A program made the translations under genes and the position numbers. From Chrysopilus asiliformis (Eukaryota; Arthropoda; Insecta; Diptera; Rhagionidae): a stretch of 64,000 nucleotides of DNA. The notes beneath the pieces were generated by a model. That model searched no databases, was not told the DNA's origin, and was given only the letters and a program-made list of their open reading frames with translations. Below are positions 47,088 to 59,112 of the stretch, piece after piece. Numbering within the stretch: position 1 is the first letter of the stretch; each line of letters starts with the position of its first letter. Location: NCBI GenBank assembly GCA_964034945.1, contig OZ035962.1, positions 114,267,234 through 114,331,233 on the forward strand. The letters run 5' to 3'.

Positions 47088-47387
47088 CCTTTATATCGTT
47101 CAACCTAGTTTCAATGAAAGATGGGAATGGAAAGAGAGAGCGGTTAAAGTCAGTTGTTCTTGAATCAGGATTACCGGGAGGAAATAACGAGTTTTGCCCC
47201 TTAATTTAGGGTGGAAAATACATAAAGGGATATTTTAGAGAGGTTAATTTTCTTAATATTGAATTTCAACTATTCCAAATTTAAATGTAGTATGCCGCGT
47301 ATTCAAACCACTGTGCTCCAAGATAAAAACTTTTGAAAAAAATCACTATGCTTTCAGAACTTCCATTTCTAATATTGGAATACTCTC

Positions 47388-47602
47388 CGAAAACCCCCTA
47401 ATGCCAGTTTTTCGAAGGAAAAGTGGGATAAAGGATATTTGCTTCATCTTTACATGGCCTCTGGTTTTGAATTTTAAAATTCTAACACCAGATTCGTAAT
47501 CAGCGACCCAGAAACCCTTTCTAATGCCAGTTTTTCCGAGGAGAAATGGTAAAAAAGGATATTTGCGTTATCCTTGCATGACCTTCCGTTACGAATTTAA
47601 AA
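47388..47602. repeat. diverged tandem repeat, period about 122 bp
   Basis: Two direct copies share CTAATGCCAGTTTTTC, GGAAAAGTGG or GGAGAAATGG, AAGGATATTTGC and CATGxCCT. They begin near 47388 and 47509. A third partial echo (AAAGGACATTTTCATTATCC) is near 47725. The repeats are non-coding. Confidence 0.6.
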
Positions 47603-48308
47603 AAAAACCCGTTTCTTAGCACCTGTAAAGTAAGATAAATATCTGTGCAAAATTTACATAGTCGATTTTCTTTCGGATTCATTGACTCATTCGATTTTCA
47701 TGCGGTCGAAATCGAATGTATCGAAAAAGGACATTTTCATTATCCTTTTAGTCCTATGGGGGGTATTTCTGATAGTATTCTTTAATGATAGTGGAGCTCA
47801 TTACCTTTAAAACAAATTATAAACCATTCTTCTACGATGATAAAAGAAATTTCTATGAACTTTTGAATGATAAATAATTTAAGGATCAATAAATTGTTGG
47901 GCAATGTTTTTCAGATACAACAGACATGAAAGCGAATGTAGTTCCTGTGTTATTAAACAGATTTTAGGGTTTTTGGGGAATTTTAATCTGCTTTTTAACA
48001 TTTTGCTATGGTTGGCAACTCTGTCTTGGATTTTTGTTGGTGGAAGAAAAGTTTTCGTTTGGAGACTTTAATTGGATTTAGGTTTTATTGTTTGGATTCG
48101 GGAAGAAAATTGTGTAATTCGGAAAGCAGGAAATTGAGTTGTAGTGCAAAAAACTGGCTTAAAACTAAACTATGTAGAGGAAAAAGCAGTCGCGAGGAAA
48201 AAAAGGGAGCCACTAAGAAAATTAGTTAGCTGGCTGGATGTCTTTATGCTTTAAAAATGTTGAAATCGGTCGCACGGCACAAAATTAGGATATTTGAGAT
48301 AACAAATC
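47603..48308. promoter_or_regulatory. presumed Spred promoter and 5' UTR region
   Basis: This is the 700-bp stretch directly upstream of the Spred start codon at 48309. The 73-codon plus-strand frame (48008-48229) matches nothing known. No core promoter element is clear. Confidence 0.3.
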
Positions 48309-51300
48309 ATGACAGAGGGACATGAAGAGTAAGTAGAAAAAATTGAGTGGATTTTTCAGAAAAATTGTAAATCAGATCAACTGCCCAATGAATGAATGTC
48401 GCTTGAAAAGTAGTTGCCATAGTTGATAAGTATTGAAGATCCGAAATGAAAGTCATACAAGTTTTCTAGACGATAATTTGCGTGAAATTCAGTGGCAATA
48501 AGAAAAGAAAAAAAACCCCAAAGTGCTCATAAAACATTTAAAGATGAGTTGTTTGCTGGATGAATGAAAGTCATTTTTTGGGGAAAATAGTATCAATGGC
48601 ACAAAAGATCAAGAGGAATTTGAAACGCTGAAAATTTTTCGCTGAGGTTAAAAGTGCCAAATTAGTGAAGATCCTGTCTTTAAATGTGTGCATTGGTGAA
48701 TTTCTTATGTTTGACACAAACGAACATGGCAAATGTGAACCTGCGGGAAAAGGAAAGCCGCACACCGTTGTCTTATATGAATTCGCTTGATTTTACGCAA
48801 ACTGGCGTTGATCCTAAATACGCAAACGCTTGGAAGGATTTTCTTTTTGGTTGAGGAAGTGTGCGCGATTTTAATCAATGAATTGTTTCCATTCATTTCT
48901 GGGGTACAAGTGATGCCAAACGCGGGATTTATAGTGGGATTTTTTGGCCGAAAGGGGAATTTTAATGTGAATATGTACATTGCTAGTCATCTGCAGAAAA
49001 TGTCCAATTAAATGTCCAATCCTATTTCCCATCAAAACAGAACGCCAACGAAAAAACCTAACTCCCAATGAGACAATTATTTTTTTTTCTCACTTAGAAA
49101 GATTGTTTTTATTGATAAAAATTATTTGCGTTGTTACGAGTGCAACCAGAACCCTTTGGCGACGAATGTTTACAATTTCCATTTTTATAAAAACCTTTGC
49201 GAAACGGAGATTTGGACTAGGGTCAAAATTGAATGTGGGACAAATCCTTGCCGCCTTGCTACTTGAACAGATGAAAAACTTAGTGTTTCTAACGAAAATA
49301 AAGATTCCCAGTAATAAAAAATGCTTGAATAATTTTAGGTACAAGTTCTGTGACATTCCTTTGTATTTTGAATTAGCTCTGACAACTGTCTAATGGTATT
49401 TTTCACTCTTTTTCTGTAAAATTCATAAAAATTTGTGTCTGTACCCTTAATACCACCGAAAATGAATTTTTATTTAAGTGACTTTCAAATGATCGTTCAA
49501 TAAGAATAAATTTAAAAAATTAAAAGTAGGTAATCTTAGAATCAAAAAAAGCATTAATTAATAAGAAGTATCTTTTTTATTCTTTCGTTTTGGTGGAAAA
49601 ATCATTTCGCAAAAGTTCTTGGTTACTTGCAACTTCAATTTTTTATTTATCAACTATGTGTTCCTATCACTAACTCCGACTCTTGATTAACGATTTTTGT
49701 CCCATGAAATACCTCACAGGAATGAGATTTTTAATAATCGAATATTTAATATAAATCAAATATTTAATAAATGTATATCATATTATCTACACTAATTCTG
49801 TTCATGGTTGAAATTATACAAAAAGAATTAAAAAAGATATCGTGTATCTTAAAAACCATCAATTCTGTGTTTCTACAATTTTTTTTATTGTTTTCATTTC
49901 AAACAGTCTGAATTGCGTAAAAATTTATCTTCAAACTATTCTCAAGTTTTTTAAGGTCCAAAATGTCTTCTTATGCATTTTGTTTTTGCATAATTTCCAT
50001 AGTTTTAGATTAGTTTTATCAAAAATGATATTAAGAAAAATATCCAAATTTGGCGTCCTTGAGTAGGTCTTGCCAGATAAATACAACGTGGTGAATCTTT
50101 CAGCTTATTAAAATCGAAATTCACCAGACACTTTTATTGAGAATAGCAGTTTTTATTAAGATTTCTAAATTAAAAGTTAACTAGAATTAGATAGCATTAA
50201 TTGCCTTGCCATTTTTTAGTAGGTGTGTCTTCGTTCGATGTGGAAAATAGTATTTTTAAAACTATTTATTATGTTTTTAGTGACTTTCTAGTCAGAGTTC
50301 GTGCGCAGGTGATGACGAGGGACGAGACGACCGAGGGTTGGCTTCCTTTGGCTGGAGGCGGATTAGCAAATGTTTCAATACGCAAAAGATCTAGATTACC
50401 CCCCGATGTAGGAGGCCATGAATATATTATATACGGTCAAAGAATTTCTGATCAAAATGTGAGTATTACAAAATCAAAACTCAAATCACTTTTAATAGCT
50501 TGTATTTCGTAGGTAATTTTAAGTTGTGTCATCAATAGAGACTTGAAATATTTTAAAGTCATGCCAACTTTTCATCATTGGCGCGCTGGGAAGCAACGTA
50601 ATGGACTTACTTTTCAAACAGCAGCTGATGCACGTGCATTTGATAAAGGAATTGTGCGCGCATATAATGATCTTATTGACGGTAAACATAAGTTGAAAAT
50701 AAACTGTAATATTGTTAAAATAATCTATATATAAGCTTTACTACTATTGAATTATAGCATTATTCGACCCTGCTTTTAAGAATCAGTGTTGCCAATAGAA
50801 AAATCTGAATCCGGCCAAAAAAAATCAGTCAAAAGCGCATGCCAACAAATTTATGATAAATATCAACTATGAATGAAAACATAACAAAAGCTATAATTGC
50901 CAATCTGGCAATCAGTGGAGACCCGTATGGTGATATTCGTATCAAAATTCGAACAGTTATACCAAAATTTCACTTTGAAGTCAAACTTTCCAATAAGAAT
51001 TTTTAAAATTTATTCCAATCGGATTTTGTAGTATGGGAGTTTTATGTAGAATCATATCCTAAATAACTTTTGTTCTTGGACTTTTTTGATAAGATGCACC
51101 GTTTTTGAGATATTCACAAAAAACGATTTCGTTCGTATGGGGGTACCCCCCCTAATAGTCCATTTTTGCCCATTAACGAACTTAGCCTCGCATTTTACGA
51201 AAAACGGATCTGTGCAAACTTTCAAGTCTCTAGCTCAATCCGTGCGCCCGCAATCCGCGCCACAGACACAGACAGACGGACGGACAGACGGACGGACATG

Positions 51301-54236
51301 CAAAAATTAAATATTTTTATCATTCTAAACACACTGGTGTAATTCATTTTTTTGTGCGATGACGGGATCTGGGCGTTACAAACGGTAAGGCAAAGTTAAT
51401 ATACCCTTTGGTTTCACCATACGGGTATAAAAATAAATTAACTCGACTCTGGACATGTTCCATAATTTTTCAACGTTCTAGTCGCAATTTCTTTCACATC
51501 GATTCACAACATTAGAACCTTTCATCAAAATTTTAAAAACTGTCTTTGACTATATATCTCTCTCGAGCTGTAAAAATTCTGACGTTTTTGTAAGCACTAT
51601 AAAATATAGTTTATTGGGAAGCATTTTAGTTATTTTTTGTTGATTTTGAAAGTAAATTGTTCAATATGCAACTGTGCATCCTTAACATCTTAATGTCGTA
51701 AGTCGAGTTACGATAATCTTACTAGGAGGCGTAGATATTTATAAAGGCCGGTTCAGACTATATAAGTATTTTAGTCAAAAAGCAAGTAATTTAGTAACTA
51801 AACAGGTGTGAACATATCGTTTAGTTAATCGACTAAATAAACTAAATCCATTTGATTATAATTTTTCAGTCAAGTAGCTACCCCCACTTTGTCTCACTAA
51901 GTACTAAACAAGCCATTTAAAAATCTGAATGTATGATTTTTAGTCATGTGCATTAGCTGTCAAGTTCCTTTCCTGACGTCGTTTTGTTGGAGCGAAGAAA
52001 CAACTTTGAAGTTTGTTGATAAATATTTAAACCATGAGTGCTTTGGAGTTTTCAATCTCCACTCTATAAAAATAAGCCCGCAAAGCAAAGCTATTTATTT
52101 AAAAAAAATTGCGAAACTCATTCGGTACTTTCGGAAAGTAATCGTTACTTTTTATTCGGTACTTTTATTCATCCATTGAACTAATTCTGTAGAAATTTGC
52201 CAAAATTTTACACTGAGGAACGTTTCTACGGTGTAAAAAAAGAGTTGGATGTATATATTAAATTTAAATTTTTTTTATATCATTTATTGTGTTGGATGTC
52301 TTTTACATGAAATTTTTCTTCCGGGAAATGAATTTTCAAACAATTTAAAAACTGTTTTAAAAATATTTTTTTATTATTTTAAATAAAATACTACAAAAAA
52401 TATTCTGAAACTGTTATATCTTTCATTACTAATATTTTTAGTTCAGGTAAAATCTATAATCAGATAAGATTGTTGTTCACAAAGAAAAATCGTTCATACT
52501 TATTTTTTTAAAATTGGCTTGTGCTGAATTTTTCGAAATGTTTAGCAGCCACCTAATGGAGTTAGCAGGCTCTTTTTGCTTGAAATTTTCCAGCTAACTT
52601 GATTTAGCGGTCGTTAAGAATTTTCGCGAAACCCGCCATGAGAGTTTTTTTTGTGAACCTGTGGAGAATGTGAGTGGGTAACTAAGTTGTATGTACTTGG
52701 GAAAAATTTAAATACATAATATTGTAGTATTTTCTGACATCTTCAATTATAGCATTTGATGTTGTTGAAAATTTTATTTAAAAAAGTAATATGTGCGTGG
52801 CATAAAAAATAGATTGATTCAGTAAATAAAAAAAACTTTCAATAAATATGTTATATGTACAATTTTACGTAACATAGCAGTACACATTGCTAAATAAATA
52901 AAAAACATATTCCTAAAATTTTCTGTTGACATTAAATTCTTCAAATTTAATTTTCTTAAATCTAACATCACATGCTCTTCTTTATTTTGCCTCATAATTG
53001 GATTCCTACTATTGGTAAGTAGATTAATAATCTAGCATACCGAAATCTATGTCATAATTACATACAAGTGCTTATTTGTTTCAACGATTGTACACCGGAA
53101 GCTCTAAACGTATAGAAGCATTTGTCAGAAACCAAACGATCGTTTTAATTATATTTGAAAACAAATATTTCGAATATCGAAAATTACAAAACAATTTTTT
53201 TTTGAATTTTCTTTCAGGTATGGCAAAAAATAATTGTACTTGGACATCAAATATGAATAAATATGATTCAGTGGGAGAAGATGACGTTTTTATGGTATAT
53301 CTGATAACTTTATATATAGTTTAAGTTATTTAAATTTGCGAATATATTCACAGACTCTTGATTTACCAATTGAACCTTCAGAATCACGATCGAACTCAGA
53401 AGGAAGTGGAAGTCACAGTAAGATATAAATCCAATCGAATGTGATTGTAATATGATTGAATAATTGATAAATATTTGTTTTTGAACAACTAGAAAGCGGT
53501 GATAAGCCAAATATTCATTACATATCGTCGTGCGACAAGCCACCTTCATCAACACCGGCAAATGCTGATCAGACAACAGCCATAGCACCTGGCGATAACT
53601 ATTCTTATGTGCAACTAACAGCAGTAATAATTTAAATTTAAGATAAGACATTTTTTTAAATTGTGTTTTGTTTCAAATTCTTTAGGTCCACGATTACAAT
53701 TATCCAGTTGTTGATGAACCTGTTAGTGCTGTTATAAATGCACGACGTGATTCCACGTGTAGCCTTAAAAAACGGACGGCGTTAGATGTATCATCAGTTC
53801 TAAAAGATACAATGCCGCTTAAAAATCGAATTCGTTGTCGGTATTGTCATGAATTTTATACAGAGAGCTGGAACCGGAAAGGGGCGTGTGAGTTCGCCCC
53901 AGATTGTTTCAAAACAGGCTTAGAGGGAATGTCTGGAATGAAATGTGCTCGCTGCATGCTATATCACTGTATGAGTGATTCTGAAGGTGAAACCCCTTCT
54001 CATCCATGTGAATGTGTCAATGAAAGCGGATGCACGAAAAGGTGAAGTTTTCTATTTATTTGTGATGCATACATACAATGGTAATCATCAATCTAAATTC
54101 TCCTTTCAGATGGATTGGATTAGCACTTCTTTCTTTAGTGGTGCCATGTTTATGGTGCTATCCGCCGCTTAGAGCATGTCATTGGATTGGTGTTTCCTGC
54201 GGAATCTGTGGCGGCAAGCATAGGCCGCAAGTTTGA
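48309..54236 (+). CDS. Spred: Spred (Sprouty-related EVH1 domain protein)
   Basis: Spred is a membrane-associated inhibitor of Ras/Raf/MAPK signalling. Exons are 48309-48328, 50281-50458, 50513-50681, 53218-53294, 53354-53417, 53493-53623, 53686-54041 and 54110-54236 (373 aa). The six-codon first exon (MTEGHE) was chosen because it joins in phase to give MTEGHEDDFLVRVRAQVMTR, the typical Spred start. The EVH1 domain spans about 8-117 (EGWLPLAGGGLANVSI; MPTFHHWRAGKQRNGLTFQ; ADARAFDKG). A Ser-rich linker follows. The Sprouty domain runs from ~262 (CRYCHEFYTESWNRKGAC) through CARCMLYHCMSD to WCYPPLRACHWIGVSCGICG, near the C-terminus. No obvious c-Kit-binding segment was seen. Two introns of 1.95 and 2.5 kb interrupt the 5' half. 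Confidence 0.93.
48329..50280. other. Spred intron 1
   Basis: This is a 1.95-kb intron with good GTAAGT donor and TTTTTAG acceptor. Overlapping short frames on both strands at 48571-49393 match nothing recognised. No nested gene was found. Confidence 0.6.
50682..53217. other. Spred intron 3 (2.5 kb)
   Basis: The donor GGTAAACAT and the acceptor CTTTCAG bound an intron with no supported gene. Its 5' part is occupied by a repeat element (50830-51437, listed separately). The rest is AT-rich. The 77- and 82-codon frames inside are not recognisable. Confidence 0.6.
50830..51437. repeat. non-coding interspersed repeat with TATACCC...GGGTATA tail
   Basis: The segment has wording typical of insect non-autonomous repeats: GTGCAAACTTTCAAGTCTCT, then runs of GACAGACGGACGG, then GCGTTACAAACGGTA, and a terminal hairpin AATATACCC...GGGTATAAAAA. 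INE-1/Helitron-type elements of flies carry similar tails, so that class is suggested but not shown. A second, shorter tail (GCGTTACAAACGGTATACTA ... GTATAAAAA) lies at 9373-9438. Confidence 0.6.
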
Positions 54237-56740
54237 CATTTGGCGGATCATCAAACCATCAAAAGTGTTGATAAAATGGTGTTTTGATAATAAAAATGTT
54301 TTATTTCATTGGATAACGTAAGCGAATACAAAACTTTTTTATTCGAAAAGTCGAATTGTTCTCTTACAAAAATTTACATTTATCTGTTTCGGGAAAAGCA
54401 TTTTAGAATTATTTTTTTTAATATGTAACATTAAGTCTACCATCACCAATCGCATTACCACAAAATTTGGTGAACCGTATAAACTGATCTGCTGTAGTAG
54501 AAGTTTGTATTTTTCTTTTTTTTACAAATTCGACAAATACAATGTTAAGTTTATTATTTCATAGTTTTTTTTTACTATATTATATCATATAAAAAATATT
54601 TTACTCTTTTTTATAAAAACAATTACAATATTTTAACAAAAATTGTCCTTCGTACAATAATAAATTCCAACATATTAATTTTTTAAACTTATAATTTAAA
54701 TTATAGCAAGAGATATAATTTAAAAAAGCACTAATTCAAGTGTATAAAATCAAGCAAATCATTCTACCAATTAAGTTTGTGAAATAGGGAAATTTCAGAT
54801 TGAAAATTATTCAGAAAATTATGCTTCGCAAAATTTTGTCTTCCTTTTAATCTATATTTTCATTATTCCCTTGTAAATGTTTATGAATAAATGTAAAAAA
54901 GAAAAAAAAATATTCAAATTATACTACGAAAGTCAAAACTATTCGATACTAATGAAATAACTTGTAAAACAATATTATTGCTTGATAACTTTAAACAATA
55001 CTTTTGACTTTTCTTAGGGCTCATGGAAGGTCAAAAGTATTTTTTGCACATTATCTCTCGCTATTTTTCAAAATAAAAATGCTTAGAAAGCCAAAAAAGG
55101 ATTTTTTTTGTTTTCTAATTGATGCTTCTAGAGAAAAATATCTTTATGTTGATTGTATCCTTTAGTTTACATAAAACAATTTGGTTGCTATATTACTTTA
55201 AACATCAATAAGTTATTTTGTATATATTAGAAAAGCTATTACTGGTTAAAAAAAATTATTATAAAATGTTCTAATATTTTTAGAGTAAATATTAAAAAAT
55301 GTAATCTTTTGCCAAAAGGAATTAGATTTTATTTCCTTTTTGAGCGAGTAAAAAATATTTAAGAAAAAATCCGATATTAATAATTGATTTTTAGCACATA
55401 ATATTGCTCAGGCTGTTAAACTATTTCGACTGTACAAATTTGCTCTAAATGCAAAAAAATATATACATAGCTTGAGTAATATTTTCATGTGTAAATGAGC
55501 AGCTAATTCGGTTAAATAATCAGACATATTTAAACATATTCAATATAAAATGTGTAAAGAAGAATAATAATCAAATTCACGAGTATTTGAATATTTATTA
55601 CGAAAGTAATTGTGTAAATAATACAAATGTGTAAGGTGTAAAAAATGCACATTTGTATTATATGCATTATAACAATATATGTATTTTATAATTATGAATA
55701 GTAAATCACGGATTTCACGAAGTTTAAATACTGAAATATTCAAAATAACAACAACAACTAAATTTAAATCCCTAAAAGGTGTTTTAGACTAATTAACAAT
55801 TTAGAAAAAAAAACCAGAAATTGTTAAAAAATAATCCAGCTGATTAACAAAATGAAGTAGAAAATCAAAGAATGTTTTGATAAGCTAAAAAATGTGGTTC
55901 AAATTACAAAATAAATAATGGTTGTAGTTTAGAAACAAAACATAAGGAAAGATTGATTTATTTTTTTTAAATAAACGAATTGTATTAATTATGAAACATT
56001 AAACTGAAATATAAATCAGAGATCATAAGGAATAGGTTGATCAGAAAATTGGAAAATAAAAATCCTATGTGGAAAGATTAATAAAAGAGTTTTATATGTA
56101 CAAAACTTAATCAAATGAACATTATTAAATATAACGAGAAGAATATGATAATTTAAAATAATATGAGTAATATACAACTAAACTAAATGGTGAAATGATA
56201 AAAAATCAAATTCACAAAAGTATATTAACAAGAAATTTAAAAAAAGGATAATATTTTAAGTAAATATATATATATAAAATAATGTAATTAATTTAATAAA
56301 TTTATCTTTAAATGACTAAAAAGAAATTCATAGAAGTATATTATGTATTAATGTGTATTATAATAAAAAATATAATAATTTACCAGTATTTTACGTATTT
56401 AAATAATTAAGATAATATCTATTGATTCGAAAAAAAAAGGATTTTTGTGTTATGGATTTTTTATGGATATGTTATTTATATTTAAAATTATTCCAAGTTC
56501 CTTACGTTGCTAATTTAAATTTTAACGCATACTAATTTGTCGCCCTTCATGTTCTTTATTCGTTTCCGACAAAAATAATTTATTTAACATACATTTAGTA
56601 TGTGTGGTGTTCACATACTAAATGTATGTGACTTTCTTATACAAAATCTACATTTCTATAATCCGGCGAATAACATATTTAGTTTAAAAAAAATATGATT
56701 TCTTTTTATAAAATCTGAAATTACTCGATAACGGATAAAA
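54237..56740. other. gene-free AT-rich region downstream of Spred
   Basis: After the Spred stop an AATAAA-like word lies near 54290. The rest is 2.4 kb of extremely AT-rich DNA without open frames of interest. Two small hairpins are visible: one near 55619-55660 (AATACAAATGTG and its complement) and a perfect one at 56587-56629. Confidence 0.5.
56587..56629. repeat. perfect 18-bp hairpin
   Basis: ACATACATTTAGTATGTG is followed by a 7-nt loop and then its exact reverse complement CACATACTAAATGTATGT. The arms are perfect. It may be a remnant end of a small palindromic element or a structured RNA site. Confidence 0.85.
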
Positions 56741-56754
56741 GATATTAATTTACT

Positions 56755-58092
56755 CCTATTGGAATTTCTCGGCTTATAAGGTCTGCAAAAACAACAAAAT
56801 TATATTATTTTTGCAGATGTTTTCACATCCAAATTTCCCCCCAACAGGTCGGACATGTCTGCCCTGAAAACCCATCAGGAGCCTGTTTCTGGTATGGAAA
56901 GCTGGCTCACCGTCATCAGAGCCTGCTTTGCCAGCTTCCACGCAGGCTTACAGGATTTTGGTGGAGTAAACCTCGATTTGAGTATTTATACTCCGATGCC
57001 ACAAACCTTGTGCGAATTATAATGCTACATTTACACGAATGACAAATTTGTCATTTTTTTCTTGTCATTATGTTAATTCCCGTGTAAATGGCATAATTTT
57101 TGTAATTTTTTCTGTCAGAAAATGTCAATCTCTCATAAAAGAATGAACTTGTCCATTTTTTTATGCCAGATTGTCATTCGTGCAAACGCAATATTAGTTA
57201 TGACAACTTTAGTATTCAACTTTTGTCATAACTAATATTGCGTTTGCACGAATGACAATCTGGCATAAAAGAATGGACAAGTTCATTCTTTTATGAGAGA
57301 TTGACATTTTCTGACAGAAAAAAATTACAAAAATTATGCCATTTACACGGGAATTAACATAATGACAAGAAAAAAATGACAAATTTGTCATTCGTGTAAA
57401 TGTAGCATAAGGTTTAAGGCAACATAGCTCCATCAAGCCAGAGCGAATAAACTATTTAGTGTTTAACCATTGAACCATTTCTGATTCATGGTTTATACTC
57501 GACCTTTTAGCATTGAATCCTATTGGAATTTCTCGGCTTATAAGGTCTGCAAAAACAACAAAATTATATTAAAACACTAAGGCCCATTTGCGCGTATTAT
57601 TCTTAAAAAATTAAGTTGTGGTTAGCCTACTTAAACCGTAGAAATTCTTCGACTTAAATTTTTTAAGTTGTACATAAGTTGCTAAGTTTTGTTGGTGCAA
57701 ATGGTACTAAATAGTTTATTCGCTCTGGCTTGATGGAGCTATGTTGCCTTAAACCTTATAATTCGCACAAGGTTTGTGGCATCGGAGTATAAATACTCAA
57801 ATCGAGGTTTACTCCACCAAAATCCTGTAAGCCTGCGTAGAAGCTGGCAAAGCAGGCTCTGATGACGGTGAGCCAGCTTTCCATACCGGAAACAGGCCCA
57901 TGATAGGTTTTCTGGGCAGACATGCCCGACCTGTTGGGGGGAAATTTGGATATGAAAACATCCGCAAAAATAATATAATTTTGTTGCTTTTGCAGACCTT
58001 ATAAGTCGAGAAATTCCAATAGGATTCAATGCTAAAAGGTCGAGTATAAACCATGAATCAGAAATGGTTCAATGGTTAAACACTAAATATAT
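56755..58092. mobile_element. large inverted-repeat (foldback-like) element, interrupted by a MITE
   Basis: Arm A (56755-57461, 319 bp without the inserted MITE) and arm B (57706-58023) are near-identical inverted copies starting CCTATTGGAATTTCTC. A second inverted pair (57455-57571 against 57972-58088) overlaps arm B and extends past it, so one end segment is present three times. The composite is bounded on both sides by the direct repeat GATATTAATTTACT (56741-56754 and 58093-58106). The 75-96 codon frames within (57739-58054) are mirror shadows, not genes. A diverged relative lies in the DRG1 intron (7163-7660). Confidence 0.8.
57023..57407. mobile_element. palindromic MITE, copy 2, nested in arm A
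   Basis: This copy is nearly identical to the one at 18100-18483, with the central spacer inverted, so it inserted in the opposite orientation. It is flanked by TAA on both sides. Arm B of the host element keeps the uninterrupted sequence (GCGAATTATAAGGTTTAAGG when read in the arm A direction), which fixes the insertion point and the TAA duplication. A 3-bp TWA target is typical of PIF/Harbinger (Tourist) elements; that assignment is inference. Confidence 0.92.
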
Positions 58093-58106
58093 GATATTAA
58101 TTTACT

Positions 58107-59112
58107 GTAAAACGGAAAAATCTACAGAATTTGATTATTTTTAATTCCTTTTTAACTGGTTTCTTGAGTTTTATATATCTATGTGTTTTGTACCATATAA
58201 AACTCGTAAGCGATATACAAAAATATTCTCTTCAATCGATCTCATTCATTGAATCACCAAAAACCCGGTAATTTTGGAGACAATTGCAAAAAAATTGAAT
58301 TTTTGAAATAACGGTATATCTTGTATCAAGTTCTAGTAAAAGAAAAAAATGTAGTTTTGTCTTAAATGTTTGTCGTAGATAAAACTATTGAAAAATCCGT
58401 AGTATTTTAGCGGGCGAAAATTTTCTTTAGAGGCTGGCGTCTCTAATTATGAAAACTGGATCCCGGTCCGAATCCCTCCAGTATTCAAGAAGGAAGCGAT
58501 GTCGACAGAGAGCGTGTAGGTCAATAAGAAGTATTTTATCCTTTATTCTGCAAGTAACTCTACCCGTGTGCAAAGTTTCATCGTAATCGGTTAGGCTGCT
58601 TTCGTGTGATCTCAGAGTAAACATTTAGGCAAACAGACAGACAAACATAAATTTTAAAAATTGTGTTTTTTTGCTTTAGTACGATAAAATACATCGATGT
58701 TGATAGAAAATTGAAAATTACTCCCTTATAGTTTTATAGGATGTAAGATTGTCTTTCAATATAAAATAAAACATAGAAAACTATTAACTGTTTTTTATGT
58801 TTTTTTTAGAACGAAACATAATTTTAGCGGCCACAGTGTTCAAAGTGCATGTGAAAATTAACTTGTGATGACATGTTATTAAGAGATGGAGTTATCTTTA
58901 CGACCACTGTGCTAAATATTAAAAACGAATCATAAAGTGAAGCGGTAACGTTAAGAAAATGTGTATTTAAACCATAGTTACAATCAAATAAGTAAGTTTT
59001 ACAATAACATTTGTTTTAAATTCTATCACATACTTGTATGTAATAAGTTACGAGGAATACGATTAACTAAGGCATACCAGAAGCAAATCAGATGCAATAG
59101 GCATTTACTATT
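58107..59112. other. intergenic region with a repeat tail, 3' of the peritrophin gene
   Basis: Near 58560-58650 the sequence reads GTGTGCAAAGTTTCATCGTA, ATCGGTTAG, then CAAACAGACAGACAAACA, wording common to the ends of insect interspersed repeats. The 65-codon minus-strand frame over it is not a gene. No other feature was seen before the peritrophin stop at 59113. Confidence 0.45.

Noticed and set aside
57739..58054. 96- and 81-codon minus-strand frames
   Set aside because: They lie inside arm B of the inverted-repeat element and mirror the opposite arm; they are repeat, not host genes.
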